Positions 1-10,147 of a stretch of DNA of 31,426 nucleotides are shown in pieces. The position numbers were made by a program, and so were the translations under genes. The stretch is from Lingula anatina. Taxonomy: Eukaryota > Brachiopoda > Lingulata > Lingulida > Lingulidae. The notes under the pieces were generated by a model, which did no database searches, was not told where the DNA came from, and saw only the letters and a program-made list of their open reading frames with translations. Numbering within the stretch: the first letter of the stretch is position 1; every line of letters begins with the position of its first letter. Where the stretch lies: positions 292,294 to 323,719 of the forward strand of contig NW_019775559.1 in assembly GCF_001039355.2 (NCBI RefSeq), read 5' to 3'.

Positions 1-494
1 TCCACTGACGTGTACGAAGGGCATAAAACGATGATTGTGCACTGCCTAAGGTGCAAGCAGGGGATGGTAACGTCTCTGTTTGGGGAGCATTTCATGTCGG
101 TGCCCAGAACCAGTTGGTTTTTCTAGGAGGCAACCTCATCCAGGATTCCTACAGAGACATTCTACAGCAAACAATGCTTCGACTGGTAAGAGTCATCTTC
201 AGAAACAACTTTGTGTACCAAGAGGACTGCGCAACCCCACATCGAGGCCGCAGAATCACTATTTTTCTTCAAAACCAATGGGTTCAGCAACTGCCCTGCC
301 CTGCAAACTCTCCAGATATGAACCCAATTGAAAATCTGTGGGCGGAAGGTATTCACAGAATTAATAGCTATGGTCCTCGGCCGGTAAATAGTGATGAACT
401 GCGACAGGCAAATATCACTGCGTGGAATGATACCCCCACCCAAACTCTTAAAAACTTGTCACAAGGTATGCCATGTAGGATGAGGGCGCTGTAA
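1..494 (+). pseudogene. Tc1/mariner-family transposase, C-terminal part, frame-broken
   Basis: The frame from 51 to 494 encodes the end of a DDE_3-type transposase, the enzyme that cuts and inserts Tc1/mariner elements. It shows the strand 'VSVWGAF', the second catalytic Asp in 'YQEDCATPH' (Asp at residue 59 of this frame) and the catalytic Glu in 'SPDMNPIENLW' (residue 94). They are separated by 34 residues, which is the D34E spacing of the Tc1 group. A TAA stop is at 492-494. The same frame is closed by a stop at 24-26, while frame 1 upstream (VYEGHKTM...) looks like the preceding transposase segment, so a frameshift near 45-50 is likely. The DNA-binding N-terminus and first catalytic Asp lie left of the window. 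Seen: motifs and stop. Inferred: an inactive copy. Confidence 0.85.
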
Positions 495-1177
495 GCGGCT
501 GCTGGAGTTCATACCCGCAATTACTGACTTTTCATGGTTTACTGTAAAGAGATCTTTGACTGTGTAACATATCACCGTCCGGAGGCTATCATTTTCTTTA
601 ATATCTTATCTTAAAGTTTATACTGACATTAAACTGTTGATATGCTTTTCTGGGGGTGTTCCTTTCTTTTGAATAGCATCTTATGTCAGATTTGATATTA
701 TTGACCAAAATATCTCACAACAGAAGACTGGATGATATTATCACTCAGTGACATACTTTTTTAATGACTCAAGCCCGAAAAAACTTTAATCAGCACTCAA
801 AAATAACAATGATAAAAAATATTCCATATTAAGTAGCAACCCTGTAGATTACACCTGAAAAGAAACAATTAATGACTTTTTAGACTTCTTTGTGACATAT
901 ATTTATATTTCAGTAATAAGTTTAAACAGGCGAAGGTCGAGCTTAAGTTAGTTTTTTTTAATAATATTTTTTTAAATAAATACAGCAAAGTGGAACAAAG
1001 AGTGTGAGCGCATGTTCTTTTTTAATGATTTTTTTTTTTGCTATTTTAACGTCTATGTGTTACTATTTTCCTCAACAATATTGGTTTATCAGATAAAATA
1101 AAGACGAAATGTGGTTAGAACTCATAAACAGATCAACTTCCTGCGTCGAGTGGCAAAGGAAAATTACGCTCATGCAT
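495..1177. other. AT-rich stretch without genes between transposase and transporter 3' end
   Basis: No coding signal on either strand. It must hold the 3' end of the Tc1-like element, but I cannot place a terminal inverted repeat with confidence because the left end is outside the window. It is also the expected 3' UTR of the minus-strand transporter. A minus-strand ATTAAA at 1021-1026 is a possible poly(A) signal, about 150 nt after the stop codon, but chance occurrence is likely in such AT-rich DNA. Confidence 0.4.
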
Positions 1178-1443
1178 TTAAAAAAATTGGCGGAGGCACG
1201 TTTTAACTCTTTTCTTCGCAGATGCTCTAGTAGTAAAACTCACTCCAAAGTTAAGTTGATACATTTTTGACAAAATACCTGACAGAAAAGGGCCAATTGC
1301 ACACCCAATTCCCATGCCAGACAACAATATAACAAACAAAGTGTGTACGTCCTTTCCACTGAGAACTTCACCACAAGCGGCATACCAAGCTGCAATGATG
1401 GGCCCTTGACCAAGTCCGAAAACTGGAAAGATAACAGTAGTCC
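1178..1443 (-). CDS. SLC16-like transporter last visible exon (TM10 and TM11), stop at 1178-1180
   Basis: It starts after TTTATCAG and reads 'TTVIFPVFGLGQGPIIAA', then 'TLFVILLSGMGIGCAIG' and 'PFLSGILSKMYQLNFG'. It then runs into a basic tail (RASAKKRVK) and TAA. A good donor (GGA|GTGAGT) lies at 1243/1244, so the true exon may end at 1244 with a TM12 exon further left. I found none in 495-1177. Confidence 0.75.
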
Positions 1444-4322
1444 CTGATAAAGTTTATTAAAAAAGAACTACTTTTATGAATATGAGAACATTATTTTACT
1501 CATGTTCTTTTGATGATATATTTTTGTTAAATTTTCTTTCATTTTTCCCATGCGTCAGAGCCAATAAGTGTAGCAATTACAAGAGCAAGCACACGTATAA
1601 ATCGAACCCTTACCAGTACCGAATATGAACATCTCTGTCAATGTCGTAAAAAATGGAGCAAGAACATTGTTAACCATAAGTAAATTTGCACAGATCACGT
1701 AGATGTAAAGAATGTAGCCTTTCACACGGTCCCCCAGTGTAGACACGAGCAGACGACTCAAAAATCCCGCCACGCCCTCCGCAGTCAAACAGTGAGCGCC
1801 ATCTGTCGATGTGTATCCTAAGTCCTCTACTTGCTTTACCTAGAACAATTTAAATGTTTATGGCTGAAAAACTAAACTTTTGAGTGAGTGTGAGAATGCT
1901 TACAAATGCAAGTTTAAAAAATAAATCACAAACGAAATAAAATAGCACATGGTGAAAAAATATTATTTACGTTTACACAATTCGCATATTTTGTATTAAC
2001 ACCGCCCTAGCTAATACAAAAAGGGTGTATAATTTGTACTGAAACCAGTCAAGTAAATTTCCATATATTTATTTTCATTGAGTGCATTGTGGATTTGTTA
2101 TTGTCGTTTCTCGTGTAAAGAATGAATGAATTCGAAGAAAAAATGTATTTTGACACGTTTCCTCATCCCCATGAAACTGAATGCTTCCGGTAAAATAAAT
2201 AAATAAATAAATTTTAAACATAATATTAAAAAAAAACATATCTCGCCAACGGGTTGTCTTTATCCTAGAGCTTTTTTCTTACCAAAATTGCATAAGAACT
2301 TGTTTGGCATATACCCTTGCTCAGGTAGATGACAAACCACATCACCATGACAACGACACGAAGCTGCTTACTCCATTTTATCTCAACAGAGGGCGTGACT
2401 TTCTGCTCAGGAAAAAGGAAATAATCTTGCTGTATTGCTTCTTGTAACACCTCTTTAGTTGGTTTCTTCAAAGTGCGGATTGAAACGATTGTCCACATTG
2501 CGAAAAAGGTTGCTAAAACGAGATACCCGTATCTCCATCCGATTGCCTGATGTAACCATTGTATAAAGTTTCCAAATACGACGGTGCCTGAAACAAGAGG
2601 AACATGATATAGGCTCCATAACAATTGTTACACTGCTAAGTAATGACTGTCATGCCATGCAACTGGCCACGCTATTTTCTCTTTCTGTTTTCTTCTGTCT
2701 GTCCATCTTTCCTATTTTATTTCTATCTTACTTTCTTGCTATAACTAAGATTACATTTTATCAAAGCGTCGAAGGACCAAAACCAAATGTGTGCTTCATT
2801 GCGTAGGTGCCGGTGTGACAGGAATGATAGTCCGCCAGGAACCGTAGTCTGTTCCCCGTTAGTTTATACAGGCGACATTCGTCCCATATACTATTACCCA
2901 ACAATTACGTCTACCCCTTATCATTACTAACAATCTGGGACACCGGACGTCCTTTCCTAGGACAACCATTCCTATCACATCGTATTGGTATGTACTGTAC
3001 AGAACTTTCAATTAAGAAAAAATATGAAATGAGCATGGATCGTTTAGAGAGAATCATGTGAAACACGACCAACATCAGGCCCTTTTTTAATTACAGTCTT
3101 TCCCTCTAGAAGTTTCTCTGAAGAATCTTTAAATGTTAAAGTCCACCAAAAATGAAACTTACCAAGAGGCATTGTAACCATGGACCAGCTAGTGCACATC
3201 ACGTGGAATCTGTGTTCCCATGGAAACCAGTCAGCTACGATAAAGAATAAAGGGAAAACAAGAATGTTCATCCCGAGGCCGTATAGGACGCCATTGGAGA
3301 ATATAAGGTATGTAGCACTGGGGGCAATTGCAGATAGGCTTAATCCTAATACGACCAACAACGTCCCCACACATGTCGAAAATTTGTAGGCGCAGTGATT
3401 TGATGTGATCTTTCCTATAAAACTCGTGGCAGTTGAGCACAGGTAGAATGCTGTTTGAATGAGGCCTACAAAAAATAATTAAATCCATTTTTAGGACGTA
3501 CTGGCGACAGATGCTGGAGAGTCAAACCTACATGTACATACAAACACTTACAGTACTGTTAAATTGAGATAGAAATCCTTCGTTCATTGCGCTACAATGG
3601 CCTTTAACTGCCTTTCAAAATTTCTCAAATTTCTGCTAAGTTTTAAAACGGTATGATGTGAAACCGGCCTACATGTAACTCTTTAGCATGGTGACTGACT
3701 TATGGGGAGTATGCACATTCACCTTTTGTAACGCCCCACCCTACATTAAAAAGTAAAAAAAAACATGTGCGTCCGAAATTATGGCAATCGATCATCTGAG
3801 TTAAGGTATCCCAGTTGAAGCATGTACGGTATATTATCAATGTCGTCTTCTTCCTCTCCTTGCTATTTATTTATTAATATCATTTACATAAGCCCGGCAA
3901 TGCCAAAAAAAAAAAAAAATGATAAATGACTTAATGCACTGCGTGACTCTTATTTTGATAAAATCAGAATTTTTTTCGCGCCAATTCTTTTGTAATGGAA
4001 AAATGCATTGGGCATTTGTTTGGTAAAACCAGAAAAATCTTATGATGCTATGTTCCTTAATGGTCACATGTTTATAAAACAACAAAAAAGTGTCTACCAA
4101 CCTGTTTACGTAGAGGTACTTCTTTTTAACCAACTTATCAATTTCTTCGGACCTAATCTTATATTACATTTAAAATGACTTACCTAGGGTTGCTTGAGAT
4201 GAGGATCCCAACAGCGGGTCTTTACTGAAAGTTACCACAAAAACGCCCCAACTAATTTTGACACCACTGAAGGCAAGAAACAGAATAGATGTCAGGAGTA
4301 CAATCAACCATCCGTGGTACAT
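1178..4322 (-). CDS. SLC16-like (monocarboxylate-transporter type) major facilitator transporter, 5 exons
   Basis: Exons in transcription order: 4184-4322, 3163-3465, 2283-2587, 1614-1839, 1178-1443. All junctions are GT-AG and the phases agree, giving about 412 residues. The order of features fits the SLC16 branch of the major facilitator superfamily, plasma-membrane carriers of monocarboxylates and related small acids. TM1 follows 'MYHGWLIV', and TM2 ('LIQTAFYLC'), TM3 and TM4 follow. The TM5-TM6 stretch 'GWRYGYLVLATFF' precedes a hydrophilic loop of about 40 residues, then TM7. TM8 is 'AGFLSRLLVSTLGDR', followed by TM9 to TM10 and a TM11 ending 'GPFLSG'. A normal family member has a twelfth segment and a longer tail; here the frame ends 27 residues after 'GPFLSG'. 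The substrate cannot be read from sequence. A second version of exon 1 lies at 6058-6196. Family assignment is confident; the subfamily is not. Confidence 0.85.
1614..1839 (-). CDS. SLC16-like transporter exon 4 (TM8 and TM9)
   Basis: It starts after TTCTAG and reads 'VKQVEDLGYTSTDGAH', which resembles the external loop and TM8 entry of SLC16 proteins. 'EGVAGFLSRLLVSTLGDR' is next, then 'YILYIYVICANLLMV'. It ends 'FIFGTG' at GTAAGG. Confidence 0.88.
2191..2213. repeat. (AAAT)n short tandem repeat
   Basis: Five or so AAAT units in transporter intron 3, 70 bp downstream of the exon 3 donor. A similar run is at 29006-29034. Confidence 0.85.
2283..2587 (-). CDS. SLC16-like transporter exon 3 (TM5, TM6, loop, TM7)
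   Basis: It starts after TTGTTTCAG. It codes for 'FGNFIQWLHQAIGWRYG', TM6, the basic 'RTLKKPTKEV' start of the cytoplasmic loop, and TM7 'MVMWFVIYLSKGICQ'. It ends 'SYAIL' before GTAAGA. The loop is short compared with vertebrate monocarboxylate transporters. Confidence 0.88.
2811..2982. mobile_element. short foldback element (MITE) in transporter intron 2
   Basis: The two ends are imperfect inverted repeats of about 34 bp: 'GTGTGACAGGAATGATAGTC' at 2814-2833 matches the reverse complement of the right end ('TGTGATAGGAATGGTTGTCC'). The 100-bp middle is non-coding. A related end occurs at 16661-16695. No target duplication could be fixed. Confidence 0.65.
3163..3465 (-). CDS. SLC16-like transporter exon 2 (TM2 to TM4)
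   Basis: It starts after a TTTTTTTGTAG acceptor and reads 'GLIQTAFYLCSTATSFIG', then 'CVGTLLVVLGLSLSAIA', 'YLIFSNGVLYGLGMNILV' and 'FPLFFIVADWFPWEHR'. The donor is GGTAAG just after 'MPLG'. The Arg at the end of TM4 matches the RR/KR-type turn of the family. Confidence 0.88.
4184..4322 (-). CDS. SLC16-like transporter exon 1, proximal copy
   Basis: ATG at 4320-4322. It codes for 'MYHGWLIVLLTSILFLAF' and the rest of TM1, ending 'SSSQATL' plus one G before GTAAG. The 'YHGW' replaces the [D/E]G[G/S]W-type motif that opens TM1 in many SLC16 proteins. Confidence 0.85.
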
Positions 4323-4831
4323 CTCTAACTAGTTCGAAACAATTCCAAGATTGTGAAGTTGATTAGTCAATTGCAAGTCTAACGCGGGATATTGATATGC
4401 TAGTAGGTCTTGTGCCGAGTTGTTGTCACCATACACTCTCTGGTCATCTTAAATAGGAAGGTCTCACAAGCAAGGGAATTCTAAATTAACCTTTCATTAA
4501 AAAGAGGTTTCCTGCTTTACCGCTAAGGTGTCCGTATAGTCAACGTGATGGCACATTCGTGTATAATTACTACCCTTCACACCGATAAAGTTTGGTGTCA
4601 CCCATCCTTCCGGTCTCAATTTATGATAGGATCAATTCTCTCGGACCCCTTCAACAAAAATCGTAGCAGAGGGTCCCATTGGATAATATCGTCGCCCGTT
4701 AAGGCCACTTTTCATTTTCTGAGGTTCATTAGACGTTGAATTTTTTTAGCATGATCAGTGAAGCACCCCATTCCCGTGGCTCGTGAATGCACCTTTTTAT
4801 TCCTCGTCAGTTGTGAAACGAAGTCATTATA

Positions 4832-5076
4832 AGCCTAGATTACATTTGAAATGCGATGCCCGTACGGTGCACGTATACTGCCCCTAATACCATTTTCGTA
4901 CGGCGTCTGAGCGAAGGTAGACGGTGGCCGTGAGTTATCGCACGGAATCTTATTCTGATTTAAGATTATGTAATGTACATGTAGACATACTCGGCGTAGC
5001 CCGTAGCTCCTTACGATTTAAAAAAATCTTACGGACAATTTCATCACACGGCGCCCCTGTAAATGTAATCTAGACT
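4832..5076. mobile_element. 245-bp non-autonomous DNA transposon, family 'AGCCTAGATTACATTT'
   Basis: The ends are inverted repeats (AGCCTAGATTACATTT on the left, AAATGTAATCTAGACT on the right). The element is flanked by ATA (or TATA) on both sides. Copy B of the tandem duplication has the uninterrupted site (GTCGTTATACTTGC near 6467), which confirms insertion. It has no coding capacity. The internal 'GTAGCCCGTAGCTCCTTACG' region matches the larger relative at 30426-31056. Confidence 0.85.
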
Positions 5077-5314
5077 ATAGTCAGTGATTCGTGGTTTTCA
5101 ACTCTCTGGACTCACCTTTTCAATGATCTTATTTACTGAGAATAGTGATTTGATGGTCTTATTTGACGTTAAATCCAGATTATTAGTGATATACCGAATG
5201 AAAATAGTTAACAGCAAAAGAAAAACCGCCACATTCTGCTTAAGATTCTGCAAATGTCAATCAGAATTCAATAAATAGCGTTATTGCACATGACGAGTTG
5301 ATTTCTCATGGGCG

Positions 5315-5503
5315 CATTCCCATAGATTTTAGATCGATCTATCCCCGTGGGGAGTCTCACTAGATTACTGTCAGATAATCCGGCTTAAATGTCCGCCCCG
5401 CCTACTACAAGCTGTAAGGGGGTAATTAACTTTCGTGCCCGCTCGGCTGACAGCTATTTAGCGTGAACCCCAGGGAGTTAGATCGATCTAATCTCTGGGA
5501 ATG
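5315..5503. mobile_element. 189-bp long-terminal-inverted-repeat foldback element, copy 1
   Basis: The left end CATTCCCATAGATTTTAGAT and the right end mirror each other, and both contain the palindrome TAGATCGATCTA. The inverted arms reach to the CTGACAG motifs, leaving a core of about 60 bp with 'GGGGGTAATTAACTTTCG'. The same element lies inverted at 16032-16234. It is non-coding and sits between the two halves of the transporter duplication. Confidence 0.8.
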
Positions 5504-5594
5504 GGGTCTTAGTCACTGTATAAGAAAGTGATATGCAGTTTATTTCACGTTAATCAAAGTAGTTATGAGTAGCTAGGGCAGCAAAGTCAGGAAC

Positions 5595-6560
5595 TGGTCC
5601 GCCAAATTTCTGACAAGTTTTAGAATAGCATGATGCGATACCTACAGTACTGCTGCATGTACATGTTCAGCTTGAAGTGATCGTCTTATAGACAACATTT
5701 AAGTATGTACATTCACCTTTCGTAACTTCCCCCTCCCCCCCAAAATGTCATGTGTGCTTCAGCGTGACCTTAGTTTTTTTTTTTTTTTTGCAAAAATCAG
5801 AAAATTTGAAAATATGAAGTGAAAATATGCATTGGGCATTGGTTTGGTCAGTGGAAAAGTAATGCACTTGACGCCAGGAAAAACCTTAATGTTATGGTTT
5901 TTATGCTCTTAACTAACCCCCACTGTGGCCTTCATTGAGAAAACTTTTTTTGAAAAAATGTCTACCTACCTGTTTACTAAGACTAAGAGTTACTGCTCTT
6001 TAACCAAGTTATCAATTTGGCCTGGCCTAATATTTCATTGCCTTAAAGATGACTTACCTAGGGTTGCTTGAGACGAGGATCCCAACAGCGGGTCTTTGGT
6101 AAAAGTGGCAACAAAAACGCCCCAGCTCATTTTGACGCCATTGTAGGCAAGAAACAGTATAGATGACAGAAGTACGATTAACCATCCGTGGTACATCTTT
6201 ATCTAGTTCGAAAACAAGTCCAATATGTTGTAAAGTTGATTAGTCAATTATAAGTTTTACGTTCCTAGTCGATGTCTCGATTTTAACCAGTCGCTGGTCA
6301 GTTTAAACAGGAAGGGGTCCCATCAGGTATTTTCGTTGCCCATGAGAGCCACTTTTTATTTCCTGAGGTGCGTGAAACATTCATATTTTTTTAGCGTGAT
6401 CCGTGAAGCACCCAATTCTGGTGACTCGTGAATGCAGTATTTTTACTCCTTGTCCTTCGTAAAACGAAGTCGTTATACTTGCTGGTTCGTGATTTTCAAC
6501 ACGCCCGAATCACATTTTCAATGAGATAAAGTTTGATATATTGTAATTTGTGATTGGATT
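5595..6560. repeat. tandem segmental duplication, distal copy B
   Basis: Partner of 3600-5150. It stops on its left about 100 bp short of what would be exon 2, so only the promoter side, exon 1 and most of intron 1 were copied. Exon 1 is clearly more conserved than the surrounding intron sequence, suggesting selection on the coding part. Confidence 0.8.
6058..6196 (-). CDS. alternative (duplicated) first coding exon of the SLC16-like transporter
   Basis: This is a second copy of the first exon with ATG at 6194-6196 and the same splice donor (CTAG|GTAAG). It encodes 46 residues plus one base, exactly as the copy at 4184-4322, so both join exon 2 (3163-3465) in frame. The two peptides differ at 6 of 46 positions, all mild (T/S, F/Y, S/N, I/M, V/A, S/T), and neither has a stop or frameshift. 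It starts 'MYHGWLIVLLSSILFLAY'. The copy carries its own flanking DNA, so it probably has its own promoter. It could also be the only surviving exon of a lost tandem gene copy; transcript data would decide. Confidence 0.8.
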
Positions 6561-6887
6561 ATTTTGTTTCCCGTCAACTGTGATCACTACAACCCCCACC
6601 CCCAACGGGACCCTCGCAGCTAGCCTATTAGTGTGCATGACACTGGTGTTTACTGTTATCGGTAATTTCACTGTTTTTTTAGTCCAAAATTATCTGACTT
6701 GTCATCAACAGAACAACAGAGCAACCGGGACTAATGCATATGCATTATTTGCGAAGAAAATTCTTAAGTCTATTAGTCTGCTCGTTTGTGATTTTGTTTG
6801 TGCGTTTTTTTTTTTCACTGCGATGGAGGTACTATTTTTTGGAGGTTGTTGAATGTGTCCCTTGGAGGGTGGGTGGATTACTCTAAA

Positions 6888-7095
6888 ATATTTTTTACAT
6901 TTACTGCTTTGTCATCCTAGACCATTAGAGTGAGAATTAAGGCTCAGACTAATTGGTAGACCTATTGAGGATGTGCATGAGCACTTCGCAATTTCAGTAC
7001 AACTGGGTGTTGAATCATTCTATTTTTTTACATTTACTGCTTTCTTCTCCTAGACCATTACAGTGAGAGACTTCAAACTTTGGACATTGGTAGAG
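6888..7095 (+). repeat. two-copy direct repeat, about 74-bp units 132 bp apart
   Basis: 'TTTACATTTACTGCTTTGTC' at 6894 recurs as 'TTTACATTTACTGCTTTCTT' at 7027. In both copies it is followed by 'CTAGACCATTA(G/C)AGTGAGA' and 'ATTGGTAGA'. It is non-coding and part of a repeat-rich intergenic stretch; the longer open frame at 6550-6852 beside it shows no protein features I recognise. Confidence 0.7.
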
Positions 7096-7189
7096 CTTCA
7101 CAGATCTGCATGGGGGCCATGGGTTTGGGCTGTACCTGGGGGTTGGGTGGTTTGACATGATAATCCACTATAGACAGACAAATATGCCT

Positions 7190-7275
7190 TTAGGGTGAGC
7201 TACCAGAATATGATTTCGTAGTATATTTAGAAAGTGCGGGGAGGGGATATGCGATGCTACCCAGTGACACCATCT
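7190..7275 (+). repeat. dispersed repeat, copy 1
   Basis: 'TTAGGGTGAGCTAC', then 'GAAGTGCGGGGAGGGGATAT' (positions about 7232-7251), 'GCGATGCTACC' and 'TGACACCATCTAGT'. The same order of blocks occurs at 22052-22125 in the RGK intron, so this is an interspersed repeat and not unique regulatory DNA. Confidence 0.6.
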
Positions 7276-7584
7276 AGTAAATTTATATATTATGTTATGT
7301 ACAGTTCGAAAGCTGCCCTTCCCTTATATATAACCGTATTCATGTATTTATTACACGAGTGAATGAACTGTAAACTATATGTTGTTTACACCTGTTATCA
7401 AACTGTTGACAGTAGTCCGTAAGTAATTTCTTGGTGTAACAAATGATTGTGTTTATAATCTTACAATCACCCAGGGGTAACGGGGGTTACTCACGGTCAG
7501 AAATGAGCCAGCTGCGATGTCAGTAGGACACTATATATTCCTTTACTCTGGTTCTTCATATTATCTGTTGAGATGGTTGGCTTA

Positions 7585-8521
7585 CACTGAGAATAAAATC
7601 GGATTGCAAGTGACTCCAAACTTGGAGTCCAGCAGTGGTGCCTAAAATAAATCCCAATTGGAGTCAAGTTGACTCCGATGGGGTAACGCCATCCCATACC
7701 CCACAGGAGGGTCACAATTGACTCCATTCACACATCCCTTCATCCCTTCATTTATCTCTATAAAAGAGTCATCATAACCACATAATAAGGAATTTTTGAC
7801 ACCTTGGCACATTATTAACAAAAGAACAGCAATAACAGAGGCAAGCGGGGAGACAGCAGGTACATGTATCGTATATTAGAGATTGGTATGTCGCCGGACG
7901 GATTCAAACCCACGTCCTCCCGCTACGGAGGCGGACACTCTAACCACTAGGCCATCTGGTGTGGAAACCGACATAATAAACAGTTTGTAAATCTGGTAAT
8001 AAACAGCATGCCATATCATGCATTGGTGGGTCAAACCTACAACCTGGAAACAAAACCTGCTGAACTGTATACCAACACATCACATAAAGGGTGTGGCAAC
8101 CGAAAGCCCGGGCCAGTAATAAGTGCACGAGTTTTGCATGCAGAAACACACAGAAAACCACTTTTAAATGCATAAAACCAACTATGGCCAATAAAGTAAT
8201 GTTTATACTGACAAAGGATGATGAAAACTGTTCTCTCCGCGCCGTCTGTTCACTGTCATCACAAGTAATGAAACGAGGCTCACTGTCCAGCGACCGAAAA
8301 GAGCCGGTGAAAGGGGTCAGCCAGACACTGGTCCCCCGGTAATTTGACTCTGATTTTAGAGTCAGATTGACTCCATGAGAGCCATGGGGTGATTGACTCT
8401 GATAAGAGAGTCTGGTAGTGGGGTATTTGACCCTTATATAGGAGTCAAATTAACTCCATGAGGGTCAAGGGGTGCTGGACTCTGACTAGAGAGTCAAATG
8501 ACTCCAATTTTATTCTCATTG
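7585..8521. mobile_element. 937-bp non-autonomous DNA transposon with GAGTC/GACTC subterminal arrays
   Basis: The ends are inverted repeats: CACTGAGAATAAAATCGGAT on the left, and on the right the reverse complement reads CAATGAGAATAAAATTGGAG. TA dinucleotides flank both ends (7583-7584, 8522-8523), fitting the TA target of Tc1/mariner-type transposases. Inside both ends GAGTC or GACTC recurs about 14 times in alternating orientation, often as GGAGTCA or TGACTCC. No transposase is encoded. A tRNA-like SINE head sits inside at 7890-7963. Confidence 0.8.
7890..7963 (-). repeat. tRNA-derived SINE head (tRNA-like, not a functional tRNA)
   Basis: On the minus strand the sequence has an A box (TGGCCTAGTGGTTAGAGTGT) and a B box (GGTTTGAATCC). 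It also has an anticodon-arm fold TCCGC-CTCCGTA-GCGGG. The ends do not form a 7-bp acceptor stem, so it is a tRNA-related pseudogene or SINE 5' end and not a tRNA gene. It lies inside the 7585-8521 transposon; a degenerate tail probably continues toward lower coordinates. Confidence 0.75.
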
Positions 8522-8523
8522 TA

Positions 8524-9330
8524 TGCATGTACAGTGTCTGTCTGAGTGTCGGGAATAAAGAGTTAACCACCATTTTTTTATATTCTTGTGTTTTTATCCA
8601 CTGCAATACACAAATATCGGGTCATCAAAGCTTAAGCTCAACAATATAGCGTCCTTTTGTTTTCGCAATATATTTATATGTATGATGGATGCATTTATTT
8701 ATGCTATGTAATATGTAATTTTGCTCTATGTAATGTACCAAGTCTTTGCTCTATGTAATGTACCTCGACATATACATATGAGATGAATGTCCTAAACTTA
8801 CATAATATAGAACGCTTAATTCAAGCGTGGGCTCGAAATAGGACATTACGTTTTAGACTTACTTAGTGGATAACGCGATCCAAAGATTCTCCGGTTCGTG
8901 TCAGATTTACGTAAGGTCGCGCAAAGAAAACCCAAGTCCACATAATGACCAGTTTAATGGTTTATTAGTTGACGCTGCCTAACTACATCATCTACGTGAA
9001 ATCTCCAACTTCTAAGCCGTCTTCCATGGCTCTGTCGAACGGTCACCTTCGAGTCTTCTTCAGTCTGAACTCCCGATCTTAATTCTAGACGTCTTTTATA
9101 CCATATTTCTTATCTATAGGTGGATTCGGTGCTGCATTATTTGGCGGTACATACGAATTTTAATTATTCAAATTGCACACGTCCACTTAAGTAACATAAT
9201 TACAGGTAAGGTCATAAAGTAGTCGAGTGCACAAGCAATCGACTCTATAAAATTAATTAAAACGTCTGGAGATTATATTTGTGAACTCTTCATCTATGAG
9301 CAATTTCAATTATTTATTCATTTGTTATTA

Positions 9331-9367
<37 letters not shown>

Positions 9368-10147
9368 CTGCAGTTTAGGATCCAATGTATCCAATCATGA
9401 ACTGCGACCGGTAGGATAAGTTATCAGCGTTGTTTTGCATTCAGTCTGCCATTTGCGTACGTGAATCCCTTAGCTAAATGGGACGCGTGTACTTTTAAAG
9501 TGCTTTGACCTACTAAACTTCGGAATGGGCTTTAATAGTGATCTATGCAGCCCTACTAAGTTGTCGGTAATAAAGCAGAACAGTTAAAGCAGCTGGGAGA
9601 ACAAGGCGGCTTGCTGATGCAGATAGCCGATGCGTACGTAAACATTTATTGATTTGTTTGAACCTTGGTTAAGGTTAGTCGGGAGGGGGTAACATCATAT
9701 CTACTAATTTTGCTTTTTAACAGTATATCATATAGCAGTATTCTTAAAGCACCAGCCAGGACTCCTGTGCCTGCTTAGTTTTGCAGCAAAGACCGCCAGT
9801 AGTGAATAATCTGTGAACCATTGTGTCGCCTATATCCTGGGCTATGCTGGTACCTGTATAATTAAGGGTGCGTTCAGGCATCTTCTTTGACCCATGTCTG
9901 ACTTGGGCCTAGCTGTAAGTAATAGGTCTAAATTAGTCGACTTTTACATGCCATTGAAGACCACTCCAGTTTTCAACAGATAATTAAGTTAAATTGCAAG
10001 ATACCATCTGACAGAAGAGTAATTTCGTAATATTGGTAGCTCCTGTTATTCCCCGTATAACGACAATAGCTGGGTCAAAGTCACCATCATCATTATTCCC
10101 CGTAATAACGCCGATAACTGGGTCAGAGCCATCATTATCATCAACGT
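8524..10147. other. intergenic stretch without recognisable genes
   Basis: No exon-like frame with splice sites was found on either strand. It contains a (TTA)n microsatellite at 9324-9367 and, at 10045-10141, two tandem units of about 48 bp sharing 'TTATTCCCCGTA' and 'TGGGTCA.AG.CA.CAT'. Short duplicated words near 8706-8765 (GCTCTATGTAATGTACC) also occur. The open frame across 9984-10226 is only a reading of the tandem units. Confidence 0.5.
9324..9367. repeat. (TTA)n microsatellite
   Basis: TTATTA repeat with one TTG interruption, intergenic. Confidence 0.93.

Larger units (their letters stand above)
3600..5150. repeat. tandem segmental duplication, proximal copy A
   Basis: This segment (part of intron 1, exon 1 and upstream DNA of the transporter) aligns in the same orientation with 5595-6560. 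Anchors include 'AAAATGCATTGGGCAT' (near 4000 and 5825), 'GTTTAC' next to exon 1, the exon itself, and the upstream 'GTGAAGCACCC' (4758 and 6404). Copy A carries two insertions that copy B lacks: about 200 bp around 4461-4672 and the element at 4832-5076. Borders are approximate. Confidence 0.8.

Noticed and set aside
7890-7963. Functional tRNA gene with CCG anticodon
   Set aside because: A and B boxes and an anticodon arm are present, but the acceptor stem does not pair and it sits inside a transposon; a SINE head is the better reading.
9324-9367. CRISPR-like or regulatory array
   Set aside because: Simple trinucleotide repeat without spacers; the genome is eukaryotic.
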